A stretch of 64,000 nucleotides of DNA from Himantopus leucocephalus (lineage: Eukaryota > Chordata > Aves > Charadriiformes > Recurvirostridae), in assembly GCA_003993805.1 (NCBI GenBank), contig RSEF01000004.1:79154937-79218936 (forward strand). Reading direction: 5' to 3'. The stretch's first letter is position 1. Each line of letters opens with the position of its first letter. Of the stretch, positions 22,160-33,600 are shown one piece after another. The notes below the pieces were generated by a model, which saw nothing but the letters and a program-made list of their open reading frames with translations, was not told the origin of the DNA and made no database searches. The position numbers and the translations under genes were made by a program.

Positions 22160-22930
22160 GCCCGTAAACTGCTGCATCTGAATTTAACGCTGAGGAGGTC
22201 AGCTAGAAGCAGGTTGTAATTGCCTGTTTGAGGCATTCATTTCCCTTCCTGCCTGTGCCTAAGGTGCTTCTGACTGAAAAACAGCAAGTGGAGAGGTAGA
22301 TGAATTGTGCTTGTGCACTACCTCTGAACCAAGGCTGTAGATTGACTGCCTCTTTTATATTTATTATATACAAAAGGATAGGACATGGAATGAAAGCCTT
22401 CCTTTGAATTTTGTCCTCAGTTGACTAGGTTTTTTCAATCTTTTCTGAACGTTTCAAGTTGCTCAGTAACAGCCTACTCTGGATTTAAGGAAGCCAGCAA
22501 CATACCTAATATTGTAGATGGTAGCAGACTCTGCCTACTGCTGACACTTTGTACTGTTTTGTCATCATAAGTACAATGGAAGAGCACTCTTGTTGTTAAA
22601 ACTTTTCTTTCCATCTGCTTATTCTGACTTTAAGCATAAGCCTGCTTAACACAAAGGGAAGGCATCCTATCTAGCAAGGAGAGGTTCAGGAGGGTTCACT
22701 GTAAACAAACTGATGAGATGAATGTAAACAGGAGCAGTGTGTTCTACTACAGATGGCTACCCCTCCCTCTTGCCTTATAATTCCCATGTTCATAATGAAA
22801 TATTTTCATTCCTTAGAATCCTATAATGAAATGTGAGTTAGCAAGAAATGGAGTTTTTTGAAATTAAGGTTGAATTCTTCATCTGCTGCCAGTGATAATG
22901 GATGACTGAAGAATTAAAAACCTGACTTCA
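22160..22930. other. Spacer between CR1 copies
   Basis: Unique-looking DNA between the minus-strand CR1 and the first plus-strand CR1 tail. A short perfect stem, AATGAAA/TTTCATT with a 3-base loop, is at 22794-22810. No gene seen. Confidence 0.5.
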
Positions 22931-22936
22931 CAGCTG

Positions 22937-23006
22937 ACCTTGCTTTGTGGAGGATGTTGGTCTAGATTACCTACTTCCAACCTGAACTTTCCTATGATTT
23001 TATGAA
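22937..23006 (+). mobile_element. CR1 3'-end fragment, plus strand
   Basis: This about 70-base piece follows the CR1 3' terminus: CCTTGCTTTGTGGAGGATGT, then TGGTCTAGATTACCT, CTTCCAACCTGAACTTTCC and TATGATTTTATGA. CR1 elements typically end with this ...GGTCTAGATGACCTCC...TTCCAACC...TATGATTCTATGA arrangement. It is a severely 5'-truncated insertion, as most avian CR1 copies are, and about 215 bases upstream of another plus-strand CR1 tail. Confidence 0.75.
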
Positions 23007-23220
23007 TTGTCTCCTATATGAGATGCTATAGCAATATTTTTCAATACAGCAGTTTGGTATTTAACAGCATCAGTGCAGATCTTAGCACTGCTATCAAAAA
23101 GTGTGTCTTACCTCATTTCTAACCCTTCTGTAGTGTTTCTTCCCTAAATTGCTACTGGATGAATGAAGGAATTTGTGATATGCTCTATTTCTATCCAGAA
23201 GCTAATGTTCAACTCCTTTA

Positions 23221-23468
23221 AAGATGGTGAGGGGACTGGAGCGCTTGCCCTGTGGAGAGAGACTAAGGAAACTGGGCTTGGTCAACCTGGAGAAGAGGTG
23301 GCTTTGGGGACACCTAACAGCAGCTCCCAGTACCTACGAGGAGGTCATCAAGAAGACGGAGCCAGGCTCTAGGAGTCTGACTTCAGAGTTGGCCCTGCTT
23401 TGAGCAGGAGGTTGGACAAGAGACCTCCTGAGGTCCCTTCCAAGCTGAATTGTCCTGTGATCCTCACA
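23221..23468 (+). mobile_element. CR1 fragment, plus strand, with internal deletion
   Basis: It starts at GGTGAGGGGACTGGAGC, equivalent to the RT C-terminal MIKGLEH region, and runs through a CTGGAGAAGAGG segment. It then encodes YLRGGHQEDGARL near 23,334-23,372, close to the CR1 YLKGG-QEDGARL motif. The sequence next jumps to the 3' UTR motif GCCCTGCTTTGAGCAGGAGG and ends with CCCTTCCAAGCTGAATTGTC and TGTGATCCTCACA. The remainder of ORF2 between DGARL and the 3' UTR is missing. It is opposite in orientation to the long copy at 19982-22150. Confidence 0.88.
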
Positions 23469-23479
23469 TAACAGGCTCT

Positions 23480-26400
23480 ACATGTGTTCAGAAGATCATG
23501 ATTCTTGTGATGAAATCTCCAAGCTTAGCACCTACCTAGGTAAGAATATATATATGGCTCAGGACTTAGAATTTCAGGATTTTTTTTTTTTTTAACCTGT
23601 TGGGAATATAAATTTAATTAGGCTTGAATCCTTGGGTATCTTGCCCTCCTGGTTGTGAGAGGAGATTTGATCATTGTAATCCCTGCAGTGATGTCATCTG
23701 AAGCTTGTGGAGAGAATCCGATGGGAGGAGGACTTGCAGTTGATAAAGTCAAGGGAGACGATGACTGTTATTACTTTTGGTCCGAAGCAGACTGGACCTC
23801 TCATCTTTTAATGGTATGGTCTCTTAGTTTAGTTCCTAACTGGGTTTTCTTGTCCGTCCCTCTGCCCTTTTTTAATTTTTTTTTATTTCATATGTCAGGC
23901 TGTGGTGAAGGGAGGAGGGCAATAACTCTCACCCTCAAATTGAGGTGTTGCTCATGCCAGGAGTGATTTGTAGCATAGCTTTTCATTTCTGATCTTCTTG
24001 CATCTTTGGCTTTTTTGCTCTGCTATCCTCCATACGTTTGTTTTGTTTAAATGGTACCTAACATCTACCACTGTGCAGGGTCTAGGAGAAGCTGTTGCTT
24101 TTGTGGCTAGGGGAAATAGCTTGTGCTCCAGACTGTATTTCCATGCTCCATCCAAGCCCAGATGGTGAGGTGACTGGCAGAGCTGCAGTCCTGTCTGTTC
24201 ATATCACTGAAATGTAATCTCTGCCTTGCTGCTTTCATTTCTGGGTGAAGCCTGGGCTATTGATTTTGCAGTGTTGGATTTGCCCACGTGTATTTAGAGA
24301 CACAACTGAGGCTTTATTATTATTGTGGTGACTTCTCATCTTTGCTAATGATCCCTGTAGTGATGAAGAGAAAATGAAGAAAGTTTACTCCCTTCTGAGA
24401 GTCTGCAAAAATGGGACATCAGACTGGATATGAGCAACTATACTTCTGTTTGAGTTAAAGGAATATTTATAGGACTGCAATGAGCAGGTTTTGCAAACTA
24501 CAGGCAGAGAAAAAAGCATTTTCACCTGCAGAAATGCATATTGAAGCGCACAGCATTCCTTCCAGATGAGTTCCAGGACATCTGTATATTGTGTCTTTGA
24601 GAGGAGGCTCTCAGTTGCCCTGAATTTCTCAAAGCCAAGCAGGTGACATTGTTCTTTGTCTTCAGTGGCTTTGACTTCCAGTTACTAAAAACTGGTATAC
24701 AATAAAGGCATATTCTAAATCACATTTATTCTTAAATCTAAAGTGAAGTGTTGCAAGCTAAAGATTTGTATTTATTCTTTCACATTTATAATTAAAGAGG
24801 CCTCTTTCTAGCTCTAGGAACTTATAAAAATTAAAACATACTTGATAAAAGGGAGAAAGGTTTTAAATGGATGAAATGCCTCAACATATCAACATTCTCT
24901 CTCTGTCATTCCAAAAAGTTGGTGCCTATTGTACTCACTCTGCAGACATTTTGTATAACTCTTTTGTTTAAGCCTGAGTTCATTTTGAAATGGTACCAAG
25001 AAGTTGACTGAATAGAGGCAAAGCAAGGATTTAATGAATAGCCTATTGCAATAGATGTCAGAAACGTTATGCAATCTTAATTCCTTTTGCCCCTCAAATA
25101 TGTGTGTAAATATATGTACGCCTCACGCCCCTTTCCACTGGCTTGTGCAAAAATCATTGCATCCCAACCTCCAAATTTCTTCATCTTGGATTGCAACAAC
25201 TCATGTTTCTTTCCCCTCTCCCACATCATCAGGAACTCTTCAACACAGGCTCTGACAGAGCCAGCTCTCCCCCTTGTCCTTGGTTCCTGTTGCTTCCAAA
25301 TAACAGTAAACTTTTGACGTGAAGGAGAAAATTTCAGGAGCAAGAGAGGTGGATAAGGCAGAAGAGAAATAGGAGAGAAGATACAAAGGTTGAACAACGT
25401 TTTCCTGGGAAGTTTCCCAGCATAATCAGCCTGAGAGCTACTCCCTAAAGGTCTAAGTACAAAGTAAAACATAGGTGTGATTGTAGCATACTAAGAATAA
25501 AATGAATATACTTACCTCTCTTCAGCTACATATGCAACAACACAGGGTTTAATAACTTAAAATCAAACTCTCTGGGGGTTGAAAGTACGTAGTTGCTGAT
25601 CTGTCACTGCATCTCCATTGCTGTATTATGGTGCATACGGAAGCTAGCACAAAGATACCCATGTACATTTTATTCTCTGATGTCAAATATCCTACGAAAC
25701 TGGAGACCTTGGCTTAACTTCTCCTTGCTGCCAAATTAATCGTAAAGGATGTGATATTCCGGTAGTTCAACTCTCCACCCATTCTGTCCCGTAAATGGGT
25801 ATTTACCCTTAAATGGGTATTTACCCCTACTGATACTATAATCCTAGGGAATCTGATAGGAGGAAATCTCGGTCTGACTGACTTTACCATATTCTTTTGG
25901 AAATTCTCAACATCTACTTGGTCCCTTGGAGCCACTGTGCTGCACGCTTTGGAAAATCCCCCTCTAAGACCAATTTGCGTTACACACACAAGTGAATTCT
26001 GCACCATGCACAAAAGTAGATTTCTAATCCCATGACATATATTTGAAAACCTTCTTATCTTACAAAGTACAGTTCAATCATAAAGAGTTTTGGCGATGTG
26101 ATGGTGGTATGCCCTGCTTCACGTGTGAGCCATTAACTAGAAGAGCAAGAGTAAGTCATCCTGGACTCCTTTGATAGAAAAAGTTTTACTATTTTGGAGC
26201 CTCTTCTTTAGTATTTTGAGAATTTCTGAACAGCATTTTAATTGATTGTTCTGACTTCAAGATATTTTTGAGCCTTTTTACAAAGTGAAGACTTGTTGAC
26301 ATAATAATACATGGAATAGCGGAGTGTCAATTAAAAGTAAACATTATGATTAAAGCTAGTTAGGCAGAAATCAGCTAAAAGATCAAAAACAATACTTAGC

Positions 26401-29400
26401 TTACTAAATTAAACTGCAGAATATTGCATCTGGGAAGATAACTTAGATTGCTTTATTTTTGAACAAGGTACATTTTCTACAAAATACTTCTCATATAGTT
26501 TACAAGTCTTATTTTTAATCTTTCCCCAAGAGGCTGGCTTGAAGTTTATTGTACTGTGTTTTCTAGTGCACTCATAATTTCAGATCTATTTAGTTTCTTC
26601 CTCTTATCCTTTTTTATTTTAGTATTTCCCACAAAGATTTATTCAGGTTGGAAAACTTATTTTTACTTTTTTTTTTTGTACTGCTGCCTCAAATGGCTCT
26701 TCATATCCTTTTACTTCTTTGTTAATTGTATTTTATTTTCACCTGTTTAAAGCTGTTTCCCCAAGAAGTTTGGAGGATTAAGCTTTTGTTCAATAACAAA
26801 GAATTCAAGTCTCAAGTTCAGATTGTAACTAATCATGTGTGTATGTATAACAAGCTTGAGACTGTGCTCAGATCCCCTGCCCTTTTTTATCTTTCAAGGG
26901 AGAATAACTTGAGCTTGCATTTCTACAAGGTGTCTGAAACAAACGTATTTATTTGGATCATATTTACTGTGAATACTAACTCTTCTTTAAAATTCTGTGC
27001 AATTACTCAGTTCAGGGCTTTAATTTTTACTGATATCTATAATCTTTACATATTAAAAAACCTTCTAAAGTATCTTTTTCAGTTGAAATTGAAATATCTT
27101 GTAGATGTAGTTGGAAATATTTTCCATTGCACTGGCAGATCATGGTACTCCTACCTGCACACAAATGTAGGAACAGGAGCATTATCTCTGAAATAACCCC
27201 AGGGCAAAACCATCTGAATAAATGATAAAGCAAATATATCCTGCCTGTGTTCTAAATTCATATTGTTTTTAAATGCTACATAACCTAGTAACTCAGAGAT
27301 GGAAGAAAATATTCCGGATAATTTATTAGGCATTTTTTAAAGATGCCTAAGGAACTATGGGCTATGCTTTGCTCTCAATAGCATGGATGTAAACTGGTTA
27401 TGGTAGAGCACATCAGAGTCTTTCAAGACATATTTTTGTTTTATTATAATGGAAAGACATGGCATTTATAAAACATTATGATTAGCATAATTTTTTTAAC
27501 TTTTTTTTTTTAGGTCCCTGTTGTGCAATGAGTTTCTGTAGGTCATAACCGAGTTTTTCTAGCAAGCTCCAACACCTACTGCTAATTTCCTAAGTGTGCT
27601 TAAACCAATCAAATGGTAAGTTAGTATCTTATTTTAGAGCTAACCCAGAAATATTTTTGCATTCACTTTCCTGCTAGTAACTATAATATGGCTTTAATAT
27701 ACTCTGTACAGTTTCTCTGATCTGTCAAACATGGATGATGCATTTCTAACAATCCTCTTTGGACCCATGCTGTGATCGTAAGTGCTAGTAGGTTGCAGGA
27801 CACTTTTGTGGCTATACTCTGCAAAGCAGACTGCTTTTTACAAATGCATTAAACATTAATACAGACAAATGTGAAGTTTTATAGTGCAGAAGCTTTATTT
27901 GCTTGGACATGTATTTATTTTTTATTAATAATTTTTACCATACCACACATTTCTCTTTAGAATTTGAACTCTGAAAATGATTCTTTGGACTTAGTAAATG
28001 TTGTTTCATTTAAGACCAAGGGAACAAACGAAAATCACTCAAATTTACATTGCAGTGAAATCTCATAAGTAATGCATGAACTGTGTTTCAGAACTGACTT
28101 GTACAGGGCCTTAAGTACCTTGTACCATCACCTTCCATAAAGAAACTGCAGAGAAGAGAAATTTTTCCCCCTTTCTTTTCCAAACCACAGAAAATTTGGA
28201 AGAATGGTGATGGAGGCAATCGTTGGTCAAAAAAAAGTCCAAAGTGCTTATTTTGAATTATCAGGGAATGTTCTAATTTTGTTAGCTGTTACTAACTATG
28301 ATGCATCACAGCAAATACAAGTATTCTTGATGCGTGGTGTGCAAAAGTCACTGTGAGGACTTTTCAGTATGAGTTTAATATGAATGGATAGATCCACTGT
28401 GGAGAAACCTGCTGATGGAAACAGCCACACCGGCTTAGAGCCCTTACAAAAGCTTCTTTCTAAAGCTCCTCAGGTATTTTTCTTTGCCCTGTGAGGATTT
28501 GGGACTCTGACTCTGGTTTTAAAATGATTGTTTCATCTGATATGAAAATGTTTTTTCCCATAAGCCTACAATAATCCACTGTCCCTGTCTGTCTGTTGCT
28601 ATCTGAAACTTATTCCTAAAGCATGACCTGCTTTTATAATAAATAAACCTTTCCCATCATCTACTACTACACATCCTTTTGCATGTTAACATAATAGTAT
28701 GCATCACAGCTGACCTTTATTATGCTACATAATCCTGCTGAATAGGATCTTAAGTAACTTCTATACTTTCATTCAAATATAACTCCTCTCTTGTATAACA
28801 TGTGGTAGTTTGCCAGTGTAAGTTCTCACGTGCATAAATCTACTGCAAGGTTATAAAAACCTAGAAGAAGTGCCAAACCATAATCAATGAACAATGTGTG
28901 CACATAGAGGCACTATGAAGAGGAGAGAAATTAAAGATTTCAATGACAACTCTAAGCAGCTACTGTTGACATTAGAAATTCAAGGATTAAAATGATATCT
29001 GCATTGAAATGCTAACAAGTATGATGATTTAGACAGTGTGCCCTGTTTCTAATTGTTATGCATAGCTTGCATATAGCATAAGTATTTGTAACCTTTGTGT
29101 GAAGAGCAAAGTCAGGAAATGTTAATCCATGGGGAAACCATCATTTCTCTCCAACTTCCACATAGAAACTCTAGCTCAAATGATTGCTCTTGTTCTCCAG
29201 TCCAGGGGAAAAAACGTCCTCTTTGCAGTTAAATATCCCCCTTTTATGCTGTGTGTGCATTAGTCAAATTGATTTCCATGAGAGTTCTCCAGGCTGAGTT
29301 GTATAACGCTATCATTCAGTGCATCTGCTGAGGGAGCTGTAAGAGGGAAAAATGAGAAACATTAGAAAAAAGGCCCTCTGAAGCCTGGAAGTAGCATGTT

Positions 29401-30550
29401 TATCAAAGCTGGCTAGACTGGAGAGACAATACACAGCTTTTTTGGAAAGTAAGTGTCTGGTGGCAAAGCCAGATTTTGAATTTGTACTTCACTTGGAGCT
29501 CTCTTATTCCTTCTTTCTTACAGGTGGGCTAGTCACCTGGATGAGGCTAGTTGTTGGGCTTAGGGCCACTTGGTGGGCAGGAAAGGACTGCTGGAGAAGG
29601 GTATGGTATCTACATCACCAAAGGTTTCTTAAAACTACTTTTGACACAGATCTGTCTATAATGCTTATGCACAGGTCCTGTCTTCTCAAGGTCTATTCTG
29701 GCTACTTGAATGGCTCTTGAATGTCATTTCTTGATATTTCTCTAACATAAATTATGTGCAGTGGTTTCATCTGAAGAAAAACAGATACTGTCATATTGTT
29801 GGAGTGCTAGGATTAGAAACTATTAAGGAGAGAAATAGCATGTGACTGACCACAAAGTGCAAACAAATTCTTTCAGAGAGTAGACATCACTATTTGATAG
29901 TCTGGTCATGATCCTCAAAGCTGATGTGCTTTTCTTGCTACCAGCTTCATGGTTACTTCACTAAGTGAATATCTGTTTTTATTCAAAAGTATTTTTTCAG
30001 ATTCAAGTATGTGACTACTTCTTGGCCTGATTTTCATATTTCTGCTGAAGAACTTGTGATTTTTTTTTTTTCCATGCACATCAATGCATGCTGTTGCAAT
30101 CAGAAGTGTTTTGCAGTTGAATAATTTTTTTTCTTCTCACTTGGATCCATCCTAAAGACTCCTGTTTTAAGTAGCGTACTGGTTTGGCCTCTCAGTCATC
30201 CTTCTCTAACAAAAACAGAGAATGATGAAGAATGAAATACTTACATTTGGAAATGTTTATGTTCTTCAATATTCTTTTATGTTCTGGGTATCTCTTATGT
30301 ATTTTACACATACACTCTTCAGTGCATGGTTTATCTGCAGCTGTACAATGCAGAGGTCTTGTCAAGAATAAACAGCTGACAAATAGTGCCCTCACACTTA
30401 AAGTCCGTAATGTTCCTCAAAGAGCAAGATTTTGATTACCGAGCCATTGCCAGTGTTTATCTTTCAAATTCTGCTCCCAATTCCATAGCACACCCAATTG
30501 TAATACACATACTTTTAGCTGATGGGAAAATACTAAAAATCCTCTTAACT
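23480..30550. other. Unique AT-rich non-coding DNA
   Basis: No gene recognised. It includes the longest open frame in the window, 156 codons at 26726-27196 on the plus strand. That frame is rich in Phe, Leu, Ile, Asn and Lys, has no domain I can recognise, and lies in very AT-rich sequence, so I consider it chance. Other landmarks are T14 at 23580-23593, T12 at 30060-30071, an 18-bp tandem duplication at 25792-25827 and a near-perfect hairpin at 27326-27350. Confidence 0.6.
25792..25827. repeat. Perfect-start 18-bp tandem duplication, self-palindromic unit
   Basis: Two 18-base units (25792-25809 and 25810-25827) share TAAATGGGTATTTACCC and differ only at the last base. Each unit contains GGGTA-TT-TACCC, so it can fold by itself. 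In the minus-strand frame it encodes a duplicated VNTHLR, which has no known meaning. It is most likely a recent local slippage duplication. Confidence 0.8.
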
Positions 30551-30554
30551 CCCC

Positions 30555-30640
30555 AGGCAAAAACTGAAGCTTCACAGAGGTAATTTGATCTTCTGAAAAC
30601 AAAGTGTAAGTTAGTTCTGAAATCCCAGTTTCAAATTTGC
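30555..30640 (-). mobile_element. MIR/CORE-SINE remnant (antisense)
   Basis: The plus strand reads AAACTGAAGCTTCACAGAGG, TAATTTGATCTTCTGAA, AAGTGTAAGTTAGTTCTGAA and ATCCCAGTTT. It follows the order of the antisense MIR consensus: AAACTGAGGCACAGAGAGGT, ACTTGCCCAA, the GTCACACAG-AAGTTAGTG segment, then the GAACCCAG-like end. Divergence is high. The trailing ATTTGCAT octamer at 30635-30642 may be coincidental. Confidence 0.5.
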
Positions 30641-30644
30641 ATGT

Positions 30645-33600
30645 GTTCACCCACTCCACCCCCAGTTTCCCAGTTTTGGCTATGCTGCAGACCTTCGTGG
30701 TTATTCTGAGGAAAAATATATATTGAGTTTGGGCTCAGATCATTCCCAGAGTCTTACAGAAGAAAAAATAGTTTACATTTCCTTAGAACAGCTCATGGCA
30801 ATAACCTGGGCCTTAACAATAAACCTAATTTATATTCAAGAAGCTAAAATGTATATAGCAGCAATAACAAAGGAAAATCAATGGAAATAAAAGTGATTGT
30901 CAAAGCTTCACTATACAGGTGCAGACATAGAAAGATCTGTGTCTGTCTTAGTCACATTAGGTATGATCTCAGCAAACAAAAGGCATCTTGAGAACTAACC
31001 TCAAAAACTATAGGCACTAGAATAAGGAGCTGAAGGCTTTGATCCCTACATGGCTACTTGGAATTTGAGCCGGACACGATGGCTACTAGGGTGAGCTAAA
31101 TCTGTAGTATGGAAGTGATGAGATCTGGGGAGAAAGAAGTATGTTTCAGAAGAAACTCTTTTATGGCTTAGCTTACATTACAGTGTACCCTGTATTTTAG
31201 AAGCGTATTGATAAGCCAGGGACTGAATCCGTAGCTGTACCAGCAAAATCAATGCTGTGTTCTCAAACAGAACAGGATGAAAATTAGGTCTTTACAAGGC
31301 AGAAAAATAAACACACATTAAAGAAATTCAGGATCTTGGTATTTTTCATCAGGTTTTATTCCTAGCAGTTACTTTGACTCTTCATAAACTGTTTTCCAAA
31401 GTTATATTTTAATTGTTTGTCATATCTTTCTGCTTGATGCTTTCAGATAAGGCTGTGGTTATGGATTTTTTTTTTTCTTAAAACCATTTTATTACTGGCT
31501 TTTTTCATTAAATTGAACATCAGAAAATATGTTTAACATATTTATATATACATTCTCAATCTCAAAACATGCAGATGGCTGTCTCCTTTTTTTAAAGAAA
31601 ATAATTGCTCCTGGGGTGGACTTGATACGTTAAATTTCAACTTGTAGTAAATTTTTACAGTTGAGTTATAAACCTCTGGGAAATGGTGAGGTGGGTTATC
31701 ACAGAAATGCTAATACAACCCTAACTCCAGCAGTGATGTTGTAATATAAACATCATTAAGTTTCCATTCTCATGGAACGTTTGGTGTACAGAATATTTAC
31801 ATTTATAGTACCATAGTGTATCTTACAGTATCCCTCCAGGTAACAGTGAGCTGATAGTTTCATGAGGAAAATTATGTGACATTATTTTAATATACCCACG
31901 CCGATTTAAGCTGAGGAGCAGGATTGTCATAATGCTTCCCTATATTAGCCTAGGAAGTGTTCAGTCCCTTTTAACTGTTAGTTTAGTAGTTGCTCAGAGG
32001 ATGGTGAGAATTTGGAGGACTTTTTATCCCTCTGGGTTCTACAGTAATTATATTATACTGGATTTTATTTTTTTTAAATAAATCTAATATTCAGACTTGT
32101 TTTGCGTGAGGTTCAAATCTGAAATGGGATTTTCCAAAGTGTTTTTGTTACCTCTTTGTATATCTACTGATTTACCTATGTAGGTTTTATACTAGCTGTC
32201 ATTTACCCTCAAATGCCATGGATAATTGCTTTGTGTTCTAACCATAGCAGGAAAAATTGCAAAGGGGAAATCATTACACTGTTCGGAAGGCGATTAGAGC
32301 TACACTGTTTTCTTGGTCTTATTTTAAAAATGGCAATGAAAAGAAAAAAAATAAAAAAGGAAAAACCTTTGAAAAGTAGATTGTGATCTTTTGTCACTGA
32401 GGATGGACATTAAGGAGAAATGAGCCAGTGATGAGGGTGAAGAAAGACTCAGGCTTACCAAAGTCAGTAAGGGGCAATGAAATTTTGCGTGAAGTCACTT
32501 GCAGCGTTTGAGCATGGTGAACTATTTTCTAGCACTTATGTTCATACTGACCAGCATGGCCGTATTATTTCTGTTTTGTTTTATTCCCTGAAGTTAAAGA
32601 CACATTTATTTTTTTGAAGATACAAGGAGATTTGTCTGAACAGAGTAAGAGACAAATTTGATATAAGTTACTGAATGTCTTTCAGATATTTTGATGTAGA
32701 GGTTAATTTTGGGTCTGATTTCCAAGTGTTGGTGCCAGGACTGAAGCTGCAAGACTGCACAGGAGAATGTGTGTGCACGTGCTCTTTACATGACGCAGGT
32801 TAACTAAACAGGAGTTATTCATAATAACTCCCCACATTACTAAATAAATGTTATATAGCTGTACCTTAGGTATCAATGTTCTGAAATAAGATATTTCCAC
32901 CAAGGTGTAATGGCCAAAGTGGGGGTCCTATGTCTACTAAAAGGTAGCGTCTTTTGTCCTCAGAATGCATGTAGAAAGGCAGCTACAGATTACCTCTAAT
33001 GGTGAATAAAGGGTCCTGGTGAATCTTTTGCTCTGAAAACGCATTCGTGCTAAGATTTCTCCCAGAATATATCTGAAAAGCTTATTCTGTAGCATTCCAC
33101 TGCAATAGCGATTTACTGGAGTTATGATTGTATCCCTGCAGAGCTTTGTTTGATCCAAAACACACAGCAGCTACCAAGTACTCTTCTGTAGAGTGCATGC
33201 AGCTATAAGAGAATGACATTTGAGTTAATTAATCTGTGGAAATACTGTTAGAGAGAAAGAGACTAACGTTGAGGACTTGACAGATTCTACTTGCTTTCTG
33301 AAAATACTTTCGTGACAAAAGATTCCAGCAACAGGCATCAGTACCAGCAAACCACCTTGCTAACCTGTTCTGTTGTGTTTCTCTGTATTCAAAGAGCAAT
33401 CAGATATTTTCTGTTGGAATGACTCTCATTTTAAATTAAGGACAACAAAATAAGAACAAAAATAAAGCTCCATCAGAGTGAAAGAATGCATTTGTTTTTT
33501 CTTCACAGGCTTCACTGAAATGAAATTAAAATGGATGCTGGTCTCTGTAGACTACTCCAGCTTTTTTGAAGCTTAGTTCATGACAACAGCCACAGCGTAT

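Noticed and set aside
25077..25472. 131-codon minus-strand frame
   Set aside because: Overlaps other frames on the opposite strand and resembles nothing known.
26726..27196. Longest open frame in the window, 156 codons, plus strand
   Set aside because: Very AT-rich, composition-driven residues (Phe, Leu, Ile, Asn, Lys), no domain, no splice or promoter context; expected by chance in 64 kb.
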